Shown here one piece after another: positions 12,824-24,600 of a DNA stretch of 64,000 nt; within the stretch, counting starts at the first letter, position 1; each line of letters begins with the position of its first letter. The position numbers and the translations under genes were made by a program. Source of the DNA: Nymphaea colorata (Eukaryota; Streptophyta; Magnoliopsida; Nymphaeales; Nymphaeaceae). The stretch is from contig NC_045150.1 of assembly GCF_008831285.2 (NCBI RefSeq), positions 5,218,001 through 5,282,000 of the forward strand, read 5' to 3'. The notes below the pieces were generated by a model that searched no databases, was not told the DNA's origin, and saw only the letters and a list, made by a program, of their open reading frames with translations.

Positions 12824-14355
12824 TACCTTATTACCAGGCAACCCATGAGTCCACAACCAACGCATTACCGGCGTCTGCCTGCTTCTTTCTCACCCACCTA
12901 GACACCATGATTCCGTCCATCTGCTTGCTCATCATGCATCGGAACTATCTCTTCTTGCTTTGTTTTTGTTCAATAAAGGTTCTATGAAAAATTTAAAGGA
13001 GTCCGGTATCAAATTTTACAAAAAACTGTTGAGAAATCGATCAGATTTCGTTCGAATCCACTCCTGCACATGCCGCACATGTTCTTCCCATTTTCTGGTG
13101 GCGATTTCTGATTTTTAATGCAAAACTGGAGTTTTTTTTTTTATTACAAGTCGGGGCTTTAGAGTGTCATATGATGATTTGGAAACCAGAATAAATAGAA
13201 ATTGGTCCACATTACGTTCGATTTTGATCAAAATCATGCTGCCAGTCAAGTTTTCTAAAATTCCAGCTACAACTTTGATTTTCAGTAAAAAAAAAAAACG
13301 CTGATTTTCTGGTCCAATCCAATTGCTCGAAGCAGAGATGGAGAGATCAAGAGAGACATAGGCAATGCTAATGAGGGATAGAGAGAGCCAAAGAACTCGA
13401 TCGGTCGATGGTAAGAAATAGAGAACTCACCGTTCATTAAGAACACGAGTACAGAGCTTCTTTTGCTGCCCCTTTTTTTTGTCCCTTACTCCTTCAATCA
13501 CCACTCTGCGCTGCTTCTCTGGACTTCACTACTTCAGGCTTTAAAGAGTTTTTGGAAGGAAGGAGGGTTTGGTTTGTTGGAAGGAGATCGATCGAGGCCG
13601 CATGATGGAGAGGAAGACGAAGGACGAGAGGACGGCGACGGGAGAGTTCCTGTAGGGAGTTTTTCACGGTGCATTTTTACCGCGACTATTTTTCCGGCCG
13701 GTTGGGTGTGGTTCAGACAACTGCGTGTTTCGCTTGGATGTCTTGAATCAGTACCAAGCACTGTGAAAAAAGGATCCATCGCCGACACATGACGTTCCAT
13801 GTGGTGGGAACGGAGCGTTGGCAAAAGTTATATTTGTTGTTTCTACATTACACTACACTGAACCAGACAGAGTTGTTGTTGATCTCAACCTGTAAATTCT
13901 AAATATATAGGTTAATTATTGCGTACATTGAGTCGATCAACTTCATTAATGAATCATTAATCAACTACCAACATCGTTATGCAAATATGAAGCATCTTAT
14001 AGGAAGCAAATCCGGCCACCGGCCGGCAACCCAAAACCAATCTTGGCTCCGTCATTAAGATGATATGCCATACACTGAACCAGACAGAGTTAATCCCGAT
14101 CAAAACTTCCAAAAGAACATTAACAAGACCAAGAAATGGAAGGAAGGAAGATCAGTTACATGCTGCAAGGAAAATATATATTTACAATTTAATTGAATGG
14201 AATCCCTAGCTTATAATCAAATCTTCAAAAACCAGTACAAAGAGAAAAGCTACAAAAAGAAGCACCGTAACTGAAATAAGCGACCATGAAGCCAAGACTG
14301 ACTGAAGCAACTAGGAAGAACCCGTGACTACCCATGGCCTCGTGCACGCATGACT

Positions 14356-15402
14356 TCAATCCATCAAGTAATCAAACGCCGGCATGGGGTCCGATTGATC
14401 CAGGAGGCCCATAAAGAGATCCATGTCCTCCTGCATCAGAGGGAGTGGGGGTAGGGAATAAGGCGGTGCTTGAGAGACAAGCTGTTGTTGATGCTTCATC
14501 ATCTTCTGATCATCGATATCAGTGGTGAACGTTTCTTCAGCCATGAAGAAGGCGTTGCTCTCCTGCATCCCCCACCCGAACGCCGCCGGTGTGTGCATGC
14601 ATGGCGTCGGTTGGGTGCAGTAGTAAGCCGGAGTGGCGCCAGTGATGAGAGCGGCCTCATAGTCGCTGAGCCAGTAGCCGGATGAGCCGCCACCACCACC
14701 ACAAGGCGCGTTGTAATGGCCGATGTTATTGTCGTAACCCAAATGCACTAGCACTTCTTCTGATTCCGGCAGAGTAATGGTGGCTGCCGGCAGCGCAGGC
14801 AGCGGAAGAAGAGCGGACTGCAACGGGGTCTCGCACCATGCGACGTCAAGCCTCTCGGCGCCTCCAAGGCATTGAAAGTGTGGGCTCGTGCTTCCCGGCA
14901 CCTTCGATGACTCGCCCATGTCTTGGTTGAAGCTATTCTCCTCGAAACCCTTAATGCTGCCGCTCACCTGCTTGATCTTGGAGTCCAGCCGTTGCTGCAA
15001 ATCGAGAACTTTGTTCAGGTTCATATTTTCCAGGCTCGATCGGTTCCACAGCAACAGAGACGCCAGCTTCGCGTTCTCCTTCCGCCTGTCCTCCAGTTCG
15101 TCTTGTAGCTTCTTGTTCTTCGATCGCAGAAGGCTCGAGATGTCCTGCTGCCGCTTGTCGCGCTCCTCCTTAGGCGCTCGCTGGAACCGCTCGATCACCC
15201 TCCGGACCTCGGCGGGGTCCTCCGGCCACGTCTGGGGGCAGGAGTCCGGCGCTGAGCTGTAGACGATCATGCACGCCTCCACGTCGCATAGCGTCGAGAA
15301 CTCAAAGATCTTCTTCGTCAGGCCCCGACGGCGCTTGGTCAAGGTGGTGTTGCGGGATCGTTCGCCGGTGATGAGTTTGTTGGGAAGCTTGGCACGCCCC
15401 AT
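14356..15402 (-). CDS. Type I MADS-box transcription factor (copy A)
   Basis: A single-exon 348-aa protein. Residues 1-60 are a MADS domain (MGRAKLPNKLITGERSRNTT, then RRGLTKK and FEFSTLCDVEACMIVY), followed by PQTWPEDPAEVRRVIERFQ, a spacing seen in type I proteins of the M-beta/M-gamma groups (family AGL80, AGL82). Residues 90-145 are rich in charged and Leu residues and could form a coiled coil; there is no K domain. The C-terminal half has Gly and Pro stretches and an acidic end (MQEDMDLFMGLLD). The start was placed at the ATG at 15402 because the MADS domain begins there; the frame stays open upstream through a GA-rich 5' UTR (15478-15503). Family members mostly act in female gametophyte and endosperm; that role is inferred. 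Its near-identical partner lies at 30659-31759. Confidence 0.9.
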   Translation of the reverse strand: MGRAKLPNKLITGERSRNTTLTKRRRGLTKKIFEFSTLCDVEACMIVYSSAPDSCPQTWPEDPAEVRRVIERFQRAPKEERDKRQQDISSLLRSKNKKLQDELEDRRKENAKLASLLLWNRSSLENMNLNKVLDLQQRLDSKIKQVSGSIKGFEENSFNQDMGESSKVPGSTSPHFQCLGGAERLDVAWCETPLQSALLPLPALPAATITLPESEEVLVHLGYDNNIGHYNAPCGGGGGSSGYWLSDYEAALITGATPAYYCTQPTPCMHTPAAFGWGMQESNAFFMAEETFTTDIDDQKMMKHQQQLVSQAPPYSLPPLPLMQEDMDLFMGLLDQSDPMPAFDYLMD

Positions 15403-15472
15403 CGGAGTTGATCGGGAAACAGGATACGGCGGACGGAAATATGGAGGAAAGCGACGTATGGCCTGGTTGAGT

Positions 15473-15474
<2 letters not shown>

Positions 15475-15503
<29 letters not shown>

Positions 15504-15505
15504 CA
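15475..15505. repeat. (GA)n tract in the MADS copy A 5' leader
   Basis: About thirteen GA units lie 75-100 bases upstream of the MADS start codon; the block B copy has only about six (31838-31853). Confidence 0.85.
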
Positions 15506-15736
15506 AGAGAAAGAGCGGGACCAGAGGTGCCTCCTTTGATTGCCAACGTCTATTGAAAATCAAATCCGCGTTCCTATTTCGGAAACCCTGCACAGGTGAA
15601 GCTGGATTTGTTTCACACTTGAATGTAATCTTGCAATCTTTTGTAATGTCTGTTCAGCACAAAGTGAAAGACGGGATTGAACTAATCAAAACCATCGCCA
15701 TGTTCAGTCCACTCGTATCTCCATCATCCTGAAATA

Positions 15737-15880
15737 AGTGGGGCTAGGAATTTTTCTTTGCAATATAGTTTCAAAATTTTAATTGATACTGAAATATAAA
15801 TTTTCAAAAATTTTATATCGGTGAAACTAAAGTTTTTAAAATTTACATATAAGTTTTTGAAGTTTTGGCTCTGATACGGA
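15737..15880. repeat. AT-rich small repeat, possible MITE
   Basis: It begins gtggggctaggaattttt, runs through AT-rich sequence and ends near tttttgaagttttggctctg. The same style of sequence (ggggc-a-agctaagaa...) occurs in the WAT1 gene at 34762-34932. The ends are roughly complementary, but the borders are unsure. Confidence 0.45.
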
Positions 15881-16424
15881 TAAAGGTACAAGTGTGGAGA
15901 GATGACTTGCAGTTTCATTGATCAACGTTATCAATGCTAAATTGAGAAAAAGAGCCGATCAAATGAAATTTAGATGCATTAAAACAAATTTGAGTCACCG
16001 ATTTTACAAAATTCAACATGAACAAAAGAAATTGGGTTGTGGGGGCTAGAGAAACCAACCTATTTTAATGCAATGGGGGATAGAGAAATATTCACTCGTA
16101 GACATGAATATTTCAGACATTTTTTTTCATTTATAAAGTGGTGCTTATTAAAAATTCAAAGTTTTATAAATTGAAGTTTTAAAATATGGTCCCATCCTTG
16201 TGCTTGTTCAATTGAACGTTAATTTTTGGCGAAATTTGTGGAATTCATTTATTTTGTTTATTGTTTGGAACGCGTATCTATTTCAGGAGTTTATAAGGAT
16301 TTTGACGTCTACCTAAACAGACCAACTAATTTAGATCATTAGAGATTAGTTAATGACCAACTAATTTGGATCTCAAAAATATGCCCAAGATTTGATCTAA
16401 AGCATTCTTAGACTAATCTATTTT

Positions 16425-16810
16425 AGAGATGTAGTTTTGAGATATTCCATCACCTCATCAAACGCGTCTCAAATCATAATGCACCATTGTATCAATTATT
16501 GTAGTTATCAAGTAACGCCGATTTCTTGGTAATCAAACATACCTAAGTGTTTTTGTTTACCTCGGAGGTGAGATGAGATTTATCGAGGATGTTAGATCCA
16601 AGAATTTGAGGTCAGACCGGAAGATCTGAAATCCACATTTTTTATAGATTGAATCTTGTTTGTCTATTTGGTGGGATCTAAAGAAAGAGGATTTTCTTTG
16701 GATTAATTTTTGAATCCGCCACTTTCTTGGCAATCAATCGAACAATGTAAGAGTTGGTACAAAAGCGGCCACTTGTTCCTGATTTTTAGGAACATGACAA
16801 GTGACGTATG
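16425..16810. repeat. Recurrent repeat R, copy 2
   Basis: The uninterrupted form of the R family, running from agagatgtagttttgagat to aggaacatgacaagtga, on the upstream side of the copy A MADS gene. Confidence 0.75.
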
Positions 16811-17051
16811 TGGAATCCAAAAATTGGAAACTAGTTTTGCTTTGATTACGAAACAGTAACGTTCTATCCAAGAGCGGTTTCTTTTTATGAAAAGATACAG
16901 AACGCAACGCCATAAACGGATTCCACCGACACTTAAAAGTTGCCGGGAGAAGTCAGCGTTCGTAGAATTCACGTGCTTGTTGGAAATGTCGGGAAAAGAC
17001 TCTCTATGCAACTGAGATTAATATGTCATCTCAGAAAATTATATACATTTT

Positions 17052-17135
17052 TCAACCTCCATCATCTGCAACCTTTTGTCCTACAGCACCTTGAAGCAAA
17101 GCTTCACAGAGCGCATATTTTGCATAAGCAGATAC
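17052..17135 (-). pseudogene. Possible last-exon remnant downstream of the MENG-like exon
   Basis: A strong acceptor (cacacttttgcag) is followed by 27 codons (AKYALCEALLQGAVG...VADDGG) and a stop. MENG has KLALEAGF...HYEIGGG in the matching place, so a decayed last exon is plausible. The similarity is weak, and splicing from 17424 would put this stretch in another frame. Confidence 0.35.
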
Positions 17136-17423
17136 CTGCAAAAGTGTGCAGCATTAGCAGTCTCCACGAGAAAATCCTAACCCTCAAAACTCAAAAAGCA
17201 GATGTGGTTGATAAACGATTCACAAAGTCATCGAGATTTAAGATATAAATTTACTGCCACAAGAATCACTTCAACATAAGGAAGGAAGCTACCAAAAGAA
17301 ACATCAGAAAACAATAGTTTTCTAATTATTGGGACACTTTTTAGGTGTAAAATTGTGATGTTCTAATATGGTTGATTTCAAGAGGAGAAGGCAATAAGAG
17401 ACCATCTAAATGGCAAAGCCAAC

Positions 17424-17523
17424 CTGTTCAGAACTCTGCAATGGAGCTTCTCAAATACGCATATTCATTGCTATGTCCATAGACATTTCCGGCAGGCACA
17501 ACAACATTGTCTATGATCCACCC
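17424..17523 (-). pseudogene. MENG-like exon fragment (demethylphylloquinone methyltransferase)
   Basis: Behind a good acceptor (ttcttgtag) the minus strand reads GWIIDNVVVPAGNVYGHSN, then EYAYLRSSIAEF, a stop, T, and a donor at ACAG|gtt. This matches the conserved stretch in plant MENG, the chloroplast methyltransferase for the last step of phylloquinone synthesis (Arabidopsis GWMIDNVVVPVATVYDLAK, then EYEYLKYSI.GYLTG). The usual Leu after the F/Y position is a TGA stop here. No upstream exons were found, so this is a gene fragment and not a working gene. Confidence 0.7.
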
Positions 17524-18355
17524 CTACAAGAATAAGAAAGAAAATTCTAGGTGAGTGATTTGTTCCTTAAAGTTCAATTAAAGCTTAATTCACTTCGACT
17601 ATCTAAACCGTTTCCTGAAATTTTGAAAAAAGGTCGAGAGAGTTGAGACACATAAAAAGAGAGATAGAGCCGATAAAATGGGAATGTATATCAAAATTTG
17701 GGGACAAGAAGTCTCTTAGATACAAAAATTGGGGATAAGAAGTCCCCTAGTTACAGTAACAAACCGCATGAGCCAGCCCCAAATTGTATGTCTATACCAA
17801 ATTTTTCATAAAGATGTCCATCTTAACTTCACATCTCTCCTAGAAAAATCAGACCACAAAATAAAGGAGGCAGTGATGCAATGTCATTTCAATGTCCATC
17901 TTAAATTTAATTATAATGCATTGTTCTGTTTGGCATTTTAATAAATCAGAAACTTACACGAGCACATGGAGCAATAGTATATTAACTTAATGCAACAGTG
18001 CCTTATAATATGTACAATTATTATTTTCATATAGTATATGCGAAGAATGTGAACTATATTGATGCTTAATTGGACGAGAGCTTTTTTCTGTCAAATTTCA
18101 CTCGCAATGAGCATTAGCTAATGAATAGTTAGGTTTTTCTCTTTAATTTCCAAATTAAAAACAAAAGCAACAAAAGTTCCATCTACTTGAGTAGGGGTAG
18201 TTCAGAGTTTGAACTTTATGATGGTTTGGAGTTCAAATAGTTGGTAGTGCTTGTTTACCTCAGATATTGGATCTGATCTATTACAACTGAGGTTGTGTTT
18301 GTTTTACATTGGATCTCAGGTCCATGGTTAGGATGACAGATCCATGAATTTAAGA

Positions 18356-18781
18356 TCGAACCTCCTCCCATCCCTGGGATAACTCTCGGCCAGGCAAGCC
18401 AAGTCCCTGGAGGCACCATCGGTGGTACCCTCGGCCAGGCGGGCCGAGCTCCATCTCCAGCAGCTCCTACACTCACCCTCGTTTCCTCGGCCAGGCGGGC
18501 CGCTTCCATCCGTCGGCAGATCATCACCATCCTCGGTCAGGCGGATCGAGCCATCCCCTCTTCTCCGCCAGAGTGTGTCGATAGTCCTCGGCATTAGGTC
18601 AGCGTCTTTGTCTTGGTCTTCTTGTTTAATGATAGTGTCAAGCCAAGGTCCTGCCTAGTGTAGTCGTCTTGTAATAGGAGTTTGTTTAGCTAGATTTCGG
18701 TTTTAGGCTACCCCGAGAAGTCTTGGGTAGAGGATTCGGCCTAGGATAGTGATTCTACTGGCTCAAGGTTTAGTATCCTCA
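18356..18781 (+). repeat. 5' LTR remnant of the LARD-like element
   Basis: This segment is homologous to 24490-24955 (shared cctcggcattaggtca, tgataatgtcaagcc-type and gtcttgtaataggagtttg stretches). It ends near tatcctca, five bases before the primer site. Only the 3' part of the LTR is left; an R-like repeat lies to its left. Confidence 0.8.
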
Positions 18782-18786
18782 GCAGT

Positions 18787-18799
18787 TGGTATCAGAGCC
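18787..18799 (+). other. Primer binding site of the LARD-like element
   Basis: TGGTATCAGAGCC matches the initiator-methionine tRNA primer site. It lies just inside the 5' LTR. Confidence 0.85.
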
Positions 18800-18971
18800 T
18801 GCTTGAGGATTTCAGTCGTCAGTGCAGATTGCATTCGAGTGTCAGTTGTACCGACTGATACCAACTTAACAGTTGGTATCAAAGTAGCTCGAGGCATCAG
18901 CCAGCTTCGTGTTCAGTAGTTTCAATTTTCCTTTATAGGTGTTTTTTATTTTCAGTAGTAGAATTGCAGTC

Positions 18972-21230
18972 ATGTTTCCTTGGAATAGTGAAGATTCGGG
19001 CAATGAATCATTTCGGAATCAATACTCGGAAGACAACGAGTCTTATGGGCCATATGAGGACTACTCCGACAACAAAGTCTACAACTCATACCCAGACGAA
19101 TAATCAAAGGCTCCAGACCAAGACAGCCAGCAGGAGCAAGACTACTCAGATTTGTCATCCAACCCTGGTGAAGACACAGAGGAGGAGCCGGTTGAAAAAT
19201 CGGAACAAGACTTGGTTGATGAAGAGGAGGCAGAACAAGAAGACAAAGACGAGGAGCGGTCTTCTGACAGTGAAGACGATGATCCTCCCCCCTCCAGTTT
19301 CGCAAGTTCCCAGTCCAGTGCAGCTAAGCGGCATGAGTTGAACCACCACAACCTGTTGGGAGACACTTCGGTACCAAGTGGTTACGAGAACCACTATAGG
19401 AGTACCAGCACCAACAGGTCAAGCAGCCCTCGCGACCACCGGAGTAACCGTCCCAAACACACAAAGTGGCACATCGTTCTATATGCTTTCGTGGAGGGCT
19501 GGTATACATACAAGTGGGTCCTGTGGCAAGGATCGGAAGTCACCAAAGGTTCTCAATGGAGGCACGCACTGGGTGGATCAAACTCTGAATGCGACGTGCG
19601 CATCCGAGGCTTGGGTCTAGAAGATTACCATTTTCAGATATGGATGAACCTGCAAAGCCAAGTCTTATGCATCACCAACATCGCCCAAGTGGGGAAGCTC
19701 GGAGTAGTTGGATGGATGGTGCAACCTCAAGAGACTGTGCGTATCTGCCTGGAAGAGGCAATCAAGGCCGGAAGTTGGGAGTGCCACTACGCTCTGGCAG
19801 TAGAACCCTCTCAACCGAGCCCTACAGAAAGTAAAAGCCCGCAAGCCCACGTAGTGGAGATGCGTTATAGCCCAGCACGTGATTCCAGACCAATGATGTC
19901 TTACTCCACCGAGCCAGGCCCAACAGACCGAGCGGCGGCCATGTCCAACCAGGCGTAGCGCAAGAACGAGGCATGCAGTCCGCCTCGGCCAACCTTGGAA
20001 CAGACAAGCGGGTCGACAACGTCAAAGGGTAAGGCGGCGCAAGCAATGGTAGCTGAACTACCTTTCCACATGGACCGGCAATCTAAAGAACATGGCACCT
20101 CAACTCTGGGAGCGCAGAGACAACAGGAGAAATGGAGTCAACCCCAATTGGAACCTGCAAGCAAGCACGAGAAAACCAGTGATGTTCGAGTGTACTGGCA
20201 CACGTATACCAACCAACCGGTAGCTGGTCATCCTGTCGTACCCACAACGAGCAGCCCTGAGATTAGGGCTCGGTCACAACCGATCGAAGGGTACGAGCCA
20301 AGGAAGACCGAAAATGCTACAACTTATCGGCAAGCATACTGCAACACCCTTGCAGATCGCCCCCAACCTGGGACCGCCAAGAGCTCCCAACGAAGCGAGA
20401 GTCACCCCCTGCAAGGAGTGATAGTCAAGGTAAGAAGGACAGGGAATGCCAAGGTTTATCGGCAAATATTTGCCAACAATACAAGGAGAATCAGCCCGAG
20501 CCAAAGGGAGTCGATACCTGCCCTCAACAAGAAGTACAGACCGGCAGCGCTTGAGCAAACCAGCCAGGCGGAATCATGGACTACATTTGATTGGTTAAAG
20601 GAAGTTGACCACGCATGCCAGAGGCTGGATCAGCTCACGGGTGATATGGAGATAGCGGCGGCGGAAGTCGCAACTACCCAAAGGATCGCTGCTCTTAGGC
20701 AACTTCCTAAGGATGGTGGACACAATCCACCATCCGAGAAGACTGCGGCAAGAAGCAGAAGGGTAGCCCTACAAAAGCAGGCATTGGAAAAGATCGGCGA
20801 AGGAAAAAGCTCGAGCTTGGAAGATGAGTCACTTCTGAGCAAGGCACTAGATGAACGGCTAGGTACAACCAGGCTGCTCCCAACACCTTGGATGGAACTC
20901 GAACCTGTTTCCTTGGAAGAGATACTACCAGCATACAGTAAATCGCCAACCAGCCTAGACTCTTCCCAAAAGGCAGAAGGGTACCGGAACCCGCCCGAAG
21001 GTGCGACAAGCAAGAGCCCACTGCCAGGCGAAAAAGGAAGATTGCGACCGGCGCCTGCCTTCGTAGTGCCTCCGGCGAAGCCTAAGGAGGGTGGCGCTTC
21101 ACAAGCCAGAGGAGTAGCCAAGGCTTCGAATGTGGGCCCAGGCAGGGAGCCCCATGCCCGACTACACAATGACTTAGTAAGAGAAACCCCACACTATTAT
21201 GGGTACTCAGTCAAGGGCAAAGAGCACTAG
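18972..21230 (+). pseudogene. Gag-like long frame of the LARD-like element with FHA-like segment
   Basis: From the ATG at 18972 (MFPWNSEDSGNESFRN) one frame runs to the stop at 21228-21230, broken only by TAA at 19101 and TAG at 19956; without them it would be about 750 codons. The first 100 residues are very acidic (Glu, Asp, Ser). Around 19530-19805 lies a compact folded-looking stretch, GGSNSECDVRIRGLGLEDYH ... GKLGVVGWMV ... ETVRICLEEAIKAGSWECHY, whose pattern recalls an FHA domain. The rest is polar and low in hydrophobics, as in capsid-linker proteins. A further frame (21239-21520, WLIQRECTVEAWARIVMAL...) probably continues it after a frameshift. No zinc knuckle is visible. It is probably the element's structural protein, now inactive. 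Confidence 0.6.
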
Positions 21231-21638
21231 CCCAAGGAGTGGAATGGCTGATTCAGAGAGAGTGCACAGTGGAAGCGTGGGCAAGGATTGTGATGGCACT
21301 CGACAGAGGGAGGGAGCAACGAAGGGCAGAGCGCTACGCAAACTCCAAACAACAGGAAAAACATCGGGGGTTACTGTTAGGAAAACTCCGTCGCGACTAC
21401 GGTCCCAAACCGAGGGAGGAGCAAATTGAGTTGTTAGAAAAAAATGCCTTCAAGAAGGACAACTTAAGTCTATTCAAGAGGGCCAAGGAAGGTGTTTCTT
21501 CAAAGAAAGACTTCCATTGAACTCCTACCGAGAGACTACGGGTCAATCTGTAGAAGAGGGGATCTAGTGGGTGAAAACAAGGAGGATGGGATCTACCCTG
21601 AGGAAGACCTAGCAAGCGCTTGGGATCAAGCTCTTTGT

Positions 21639-21650
21639 AAGGAGGGTGGA
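21639..21650 (+). other. Candidate polypurine tract and 3' LTR start
   Basis: The purine-rich AAGGAGGGTGGA is followed at 21652 by TGTTACGAGCCC, a typical LTR start. This would make the 3' LTR about 3.3 kb (21652-24955). The alternative is a shorter LTR beginning further right, with 21652-24100 as non-coding internal sequence. Confidence 0.5.
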
Positions 21651-21651
21651 T

Positions 21652-24600
21652 TGTTACGAGCCCATCTTAACCCACACCGAGAACAGTTGGGAGAATGGTA
21701 GAGGCCGGTCAAGGCAACGCCAAGAGAACATGGCTAGGGCCTAGACCACTTCAATGTTGACCGCAAGCCCACGACCGGGCTAGAAAAGCTAAGGCCCAAG
21801 GAGGCTGCGGCCCAGCACGCGGCTGCAGATGGCAGACATCCAAAGGAATAAGCCCCTGCGTCAGGTAATAAGCACCAAGAGTGGATCGGCAATACACGCC
21901 CGAACCAGGGAAGGTGATGTTGCCATAGGACCTGCAGCCCAAGAAAGGCGATAACCCAAGGAAAGAGGCGTCAGTTCTACCCAGAAAGAGATAGAGTGCC
22001 AAGTAAGGGGAGGCTGTATGAGTGAGGTTAACAACAGACAACAAAGACGTAACGGTTAGCCCTAAAACAAAACTCTCACCCACCACCCATGGCACGACCA
22101 CACGATGGGGCATAATGCAATCCAACAAGGACGACAACCGACAGGTCATGGTAGGTCACAGCTCAGGCAAGGACCCAGAATGCAACCCGCAAACAGACCA
22201 AACGCCGGACACAGATGATGTATCCTATCTAACATGGTCAAGGGTAGTCTTTGACAGCATGGAAGGTTGGAACACGGACAGAGGAGGACCCAGCCTAGAG
22301 GAGCCAGTGGAACTCAGACCCAAGCCGAGTCCAAGCCCGAGTCCATCTAGGGAGTCTAGGATCGAGTTCTAAGTTACGTCAAGTCTTAACTAGCTCAAGT
22401 TCGTCTATCGCCAATAGTCCTTAAATCAAAGTCGAGTCTAATCCTTTCTTTAATCAGTCTCAGTTTCAGTTAAGTTAAGTCTTGCTAGTGTTTCGGTTCG
22501 GTAGCCGAACCGGTTTGAGCTTTTCCATTTAAACTCCTTGTAGCCCTTACGCAAACATTTTTTGGCAAATTAATAGAAGTTTATTTTGAGTTGAAGGCGT
22601 TGTCTCTCTCTCCTCCCCACCTGAGTGGTGTGATTCTCTCTGCCGTGTAGGCATGTATTCCCCGTCGTGTAGGTGTGCATCTTCCCTACCTTGTGTAGTA
22701 GTGTATTCTCTGTCGGAAGGTGGTGAACAAATCTCTCCAACTATGGTTCTGTCGGAAAAGGAGACTAGAGGTCGTCGCTAAGGAGGTTGCCGATAAATCT
22801 CTCTCAACGCCGACTTTCTACGCTATAATACCCTGAAGCTTTTACAATCCATGCACCGTGCAGCTATCCTCAACAACGGAGGGTAGATTGAGGTGGGCGG
22901 AGTGATTGGGAAGGCCTGTAAGAAGAACAACCGGTGGATTAGGCTGTACAGTATCAAGGGTGACAACTGACCGGCGGCGAAAGGAAGGTAGGTCCCATGA
23001 AACTCCCATCGGATCTTACCCCCTTTCCTGTTCTAGACAAGGTTGACGCCACCCTAGTCGGAAGTCTCCTCCCCGGACACATCGGGAAGGTGGTTGGCCG
23101 GAGAGGTCGGCCGACTCCAAGTCTTGGCGAGCTTCGTTAGGACCGACCATAGTAGGTGGCCCATCCCCTACATGATCTAGGGAGTGTGTTGTCGGAAAGG
23201 TCGAGCTCGGCGGTAGTTTGATTGGTTTTCGGCTGTAAAGAGCCGTGTGGCATCGACGGTTACTCCCGATTGACGACCGAAAGTGATTATGGTGACCGCA
23301 GAAGATTACAGTGGAGACCACGTGTGGCACCAAGCCTGAACTCTATCAGGAGAGAGGGAGATGTTGTGCAAGGAGTACAGCCGAGGCAAAGCCTTGGTAT
23401 TGATCGCCCAGTCAAGTCTTGCATATTGAGCCAATGAGCAGCTGAAACCCGACCACGGGCGGCTGTTTGACGGAAATCACCGACAACGGCTGGAATTCTC
23501 ACCGCTGCTACTTTTCTGGCAACCCCTCGTGAACTGAGGTAGTTACCCAAACTGCCCCCATGTAATTAAATTAATTAGAAGACAGGCTCCAACTCGAGGA
23601 GGGCAGATTAGTCATTGGTTGGGCTCCATTAAGTTAATTGTGTCAACCGGTGAGTATTAATTCTTCGAAGCAACTCTTGGAGTCCTCCGCATCACCATCG
23701 GGGCGCTTGTTCCTCAAGCCTTCCATCTCCACCGTCCATCTGCCACGTGTCTTCATCCGAGGTCTCAAGCCCTTCGAACCCCTAGGCACATTTAAGGTAA
23801 GTATCATTATTCACATCGCACCATTCTCCCTTCTCTTCGTAATCCTCATCATTCACTCTCGTAATCTCATCCCTAGCCCTTATTCCTCCTCCATATCCGC
23901 ACCGGGGTAATAACTCTACCCTCGTGGTCCCCCACCCTCGTTGCCACCCTAGCCTCTTAACTCTCATTTGATACCTTAACTCACCCCTCGATTAACCTAT
24001 ACCTAGCCCGAGTCAACCTAGTCAACCCCTAGCCTACCCCAACTCGTCCTACCTCACACACCCATCTTGAGTTAGCCCAGACCACACTCACTTCTCTACT
24101 AAGCTCAACCCCTCATCTCGATCTTAGCCCCGATGTCTTTTAGCCTTGTAGCTAGGCTCCCTCCAAGGCTATTCAGTGTCGGCTGCGTATGACCCGTGGT
24201 CATTGCTCCACCATCACCTATTCACCACCAACACTGGCCAGGCGGGCCATTGTCTCCCTCGGCCAGGCGGGCCGAGCACCGTAGACGTTCGCACCTCCAC
24301 CGGAAACTCTTCTTCGCGGCCTCCCCGCAGCCATTACCAAGCCCTCGTTAAGGGTACCTTGGCGACCTCGGCCAAGCGGGCCAACTCCGTCGTCACCACT
24401 CACTCATCGTCAAGATTGCTGCCATAGCGGTAGCAGCCTCTCTAAGCGTATCGTCCTCGCCCCTCGGCGCACTCGACCAGGTGGGACGAGCTCCTCGAAT
24501 CATTCCCTTGGGTCACTCTCGGCCAGGCAGGCCAAGTCCCTGGAGGTGCCATCGGCGGCACCCTCGTCCAGGCGGGCCAAGCTCCATCTACAGTAGCTCC

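Larger units (their letters stand above)
8735..16970. repeat. Segmental duplication block A (direct)
   Basis: This block matches block B (24957-33475) in the same orientation over most of its length. It starts at the LINE remnant (acactcaaattcagcaagtt) and ends near 16970 (gccgggagaagtcag). Long stretches match with scattered substitutions, including the complete MADS gene and both flanks. Differences: A alone has about 9640-10180 and 12740-13130; B alone has about 25740-26430 and 26755-27395. Confidence 0.92.
16971..18355. other. Spacer between block A and the LTR retrotransposon
   Basis: Apart from the MENG-like exon remnants (17052-17523) and an R-like tail (18245-18355), I see no gene here. 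Confidence 0.5.

Noticed and set aside
13463-13824. Frames of 96-109 codons on both strands, repeated at 29767-30018
   Set aside because: Block B breaks them by indels and altered ends, and no motif is recognisable; more likely non-coding.
14470-15262. Long plus-strand frames opposite the MADS gene
   Set aside because: They are reverse-strand shadows of a GC-rich coding exon and recur identically over copy B.
19665-21169. Minus-strand frames over the LARD-like element
   Set aside because: They are shadows of the plus-strand gag-like frame, with no family motifs.
21652-24177. A second nested LTR element
   Set aside because: Bases 22380-22620 look like an LTR 3' region, but I found no second copy, primer site or target duplication to support a separate element.
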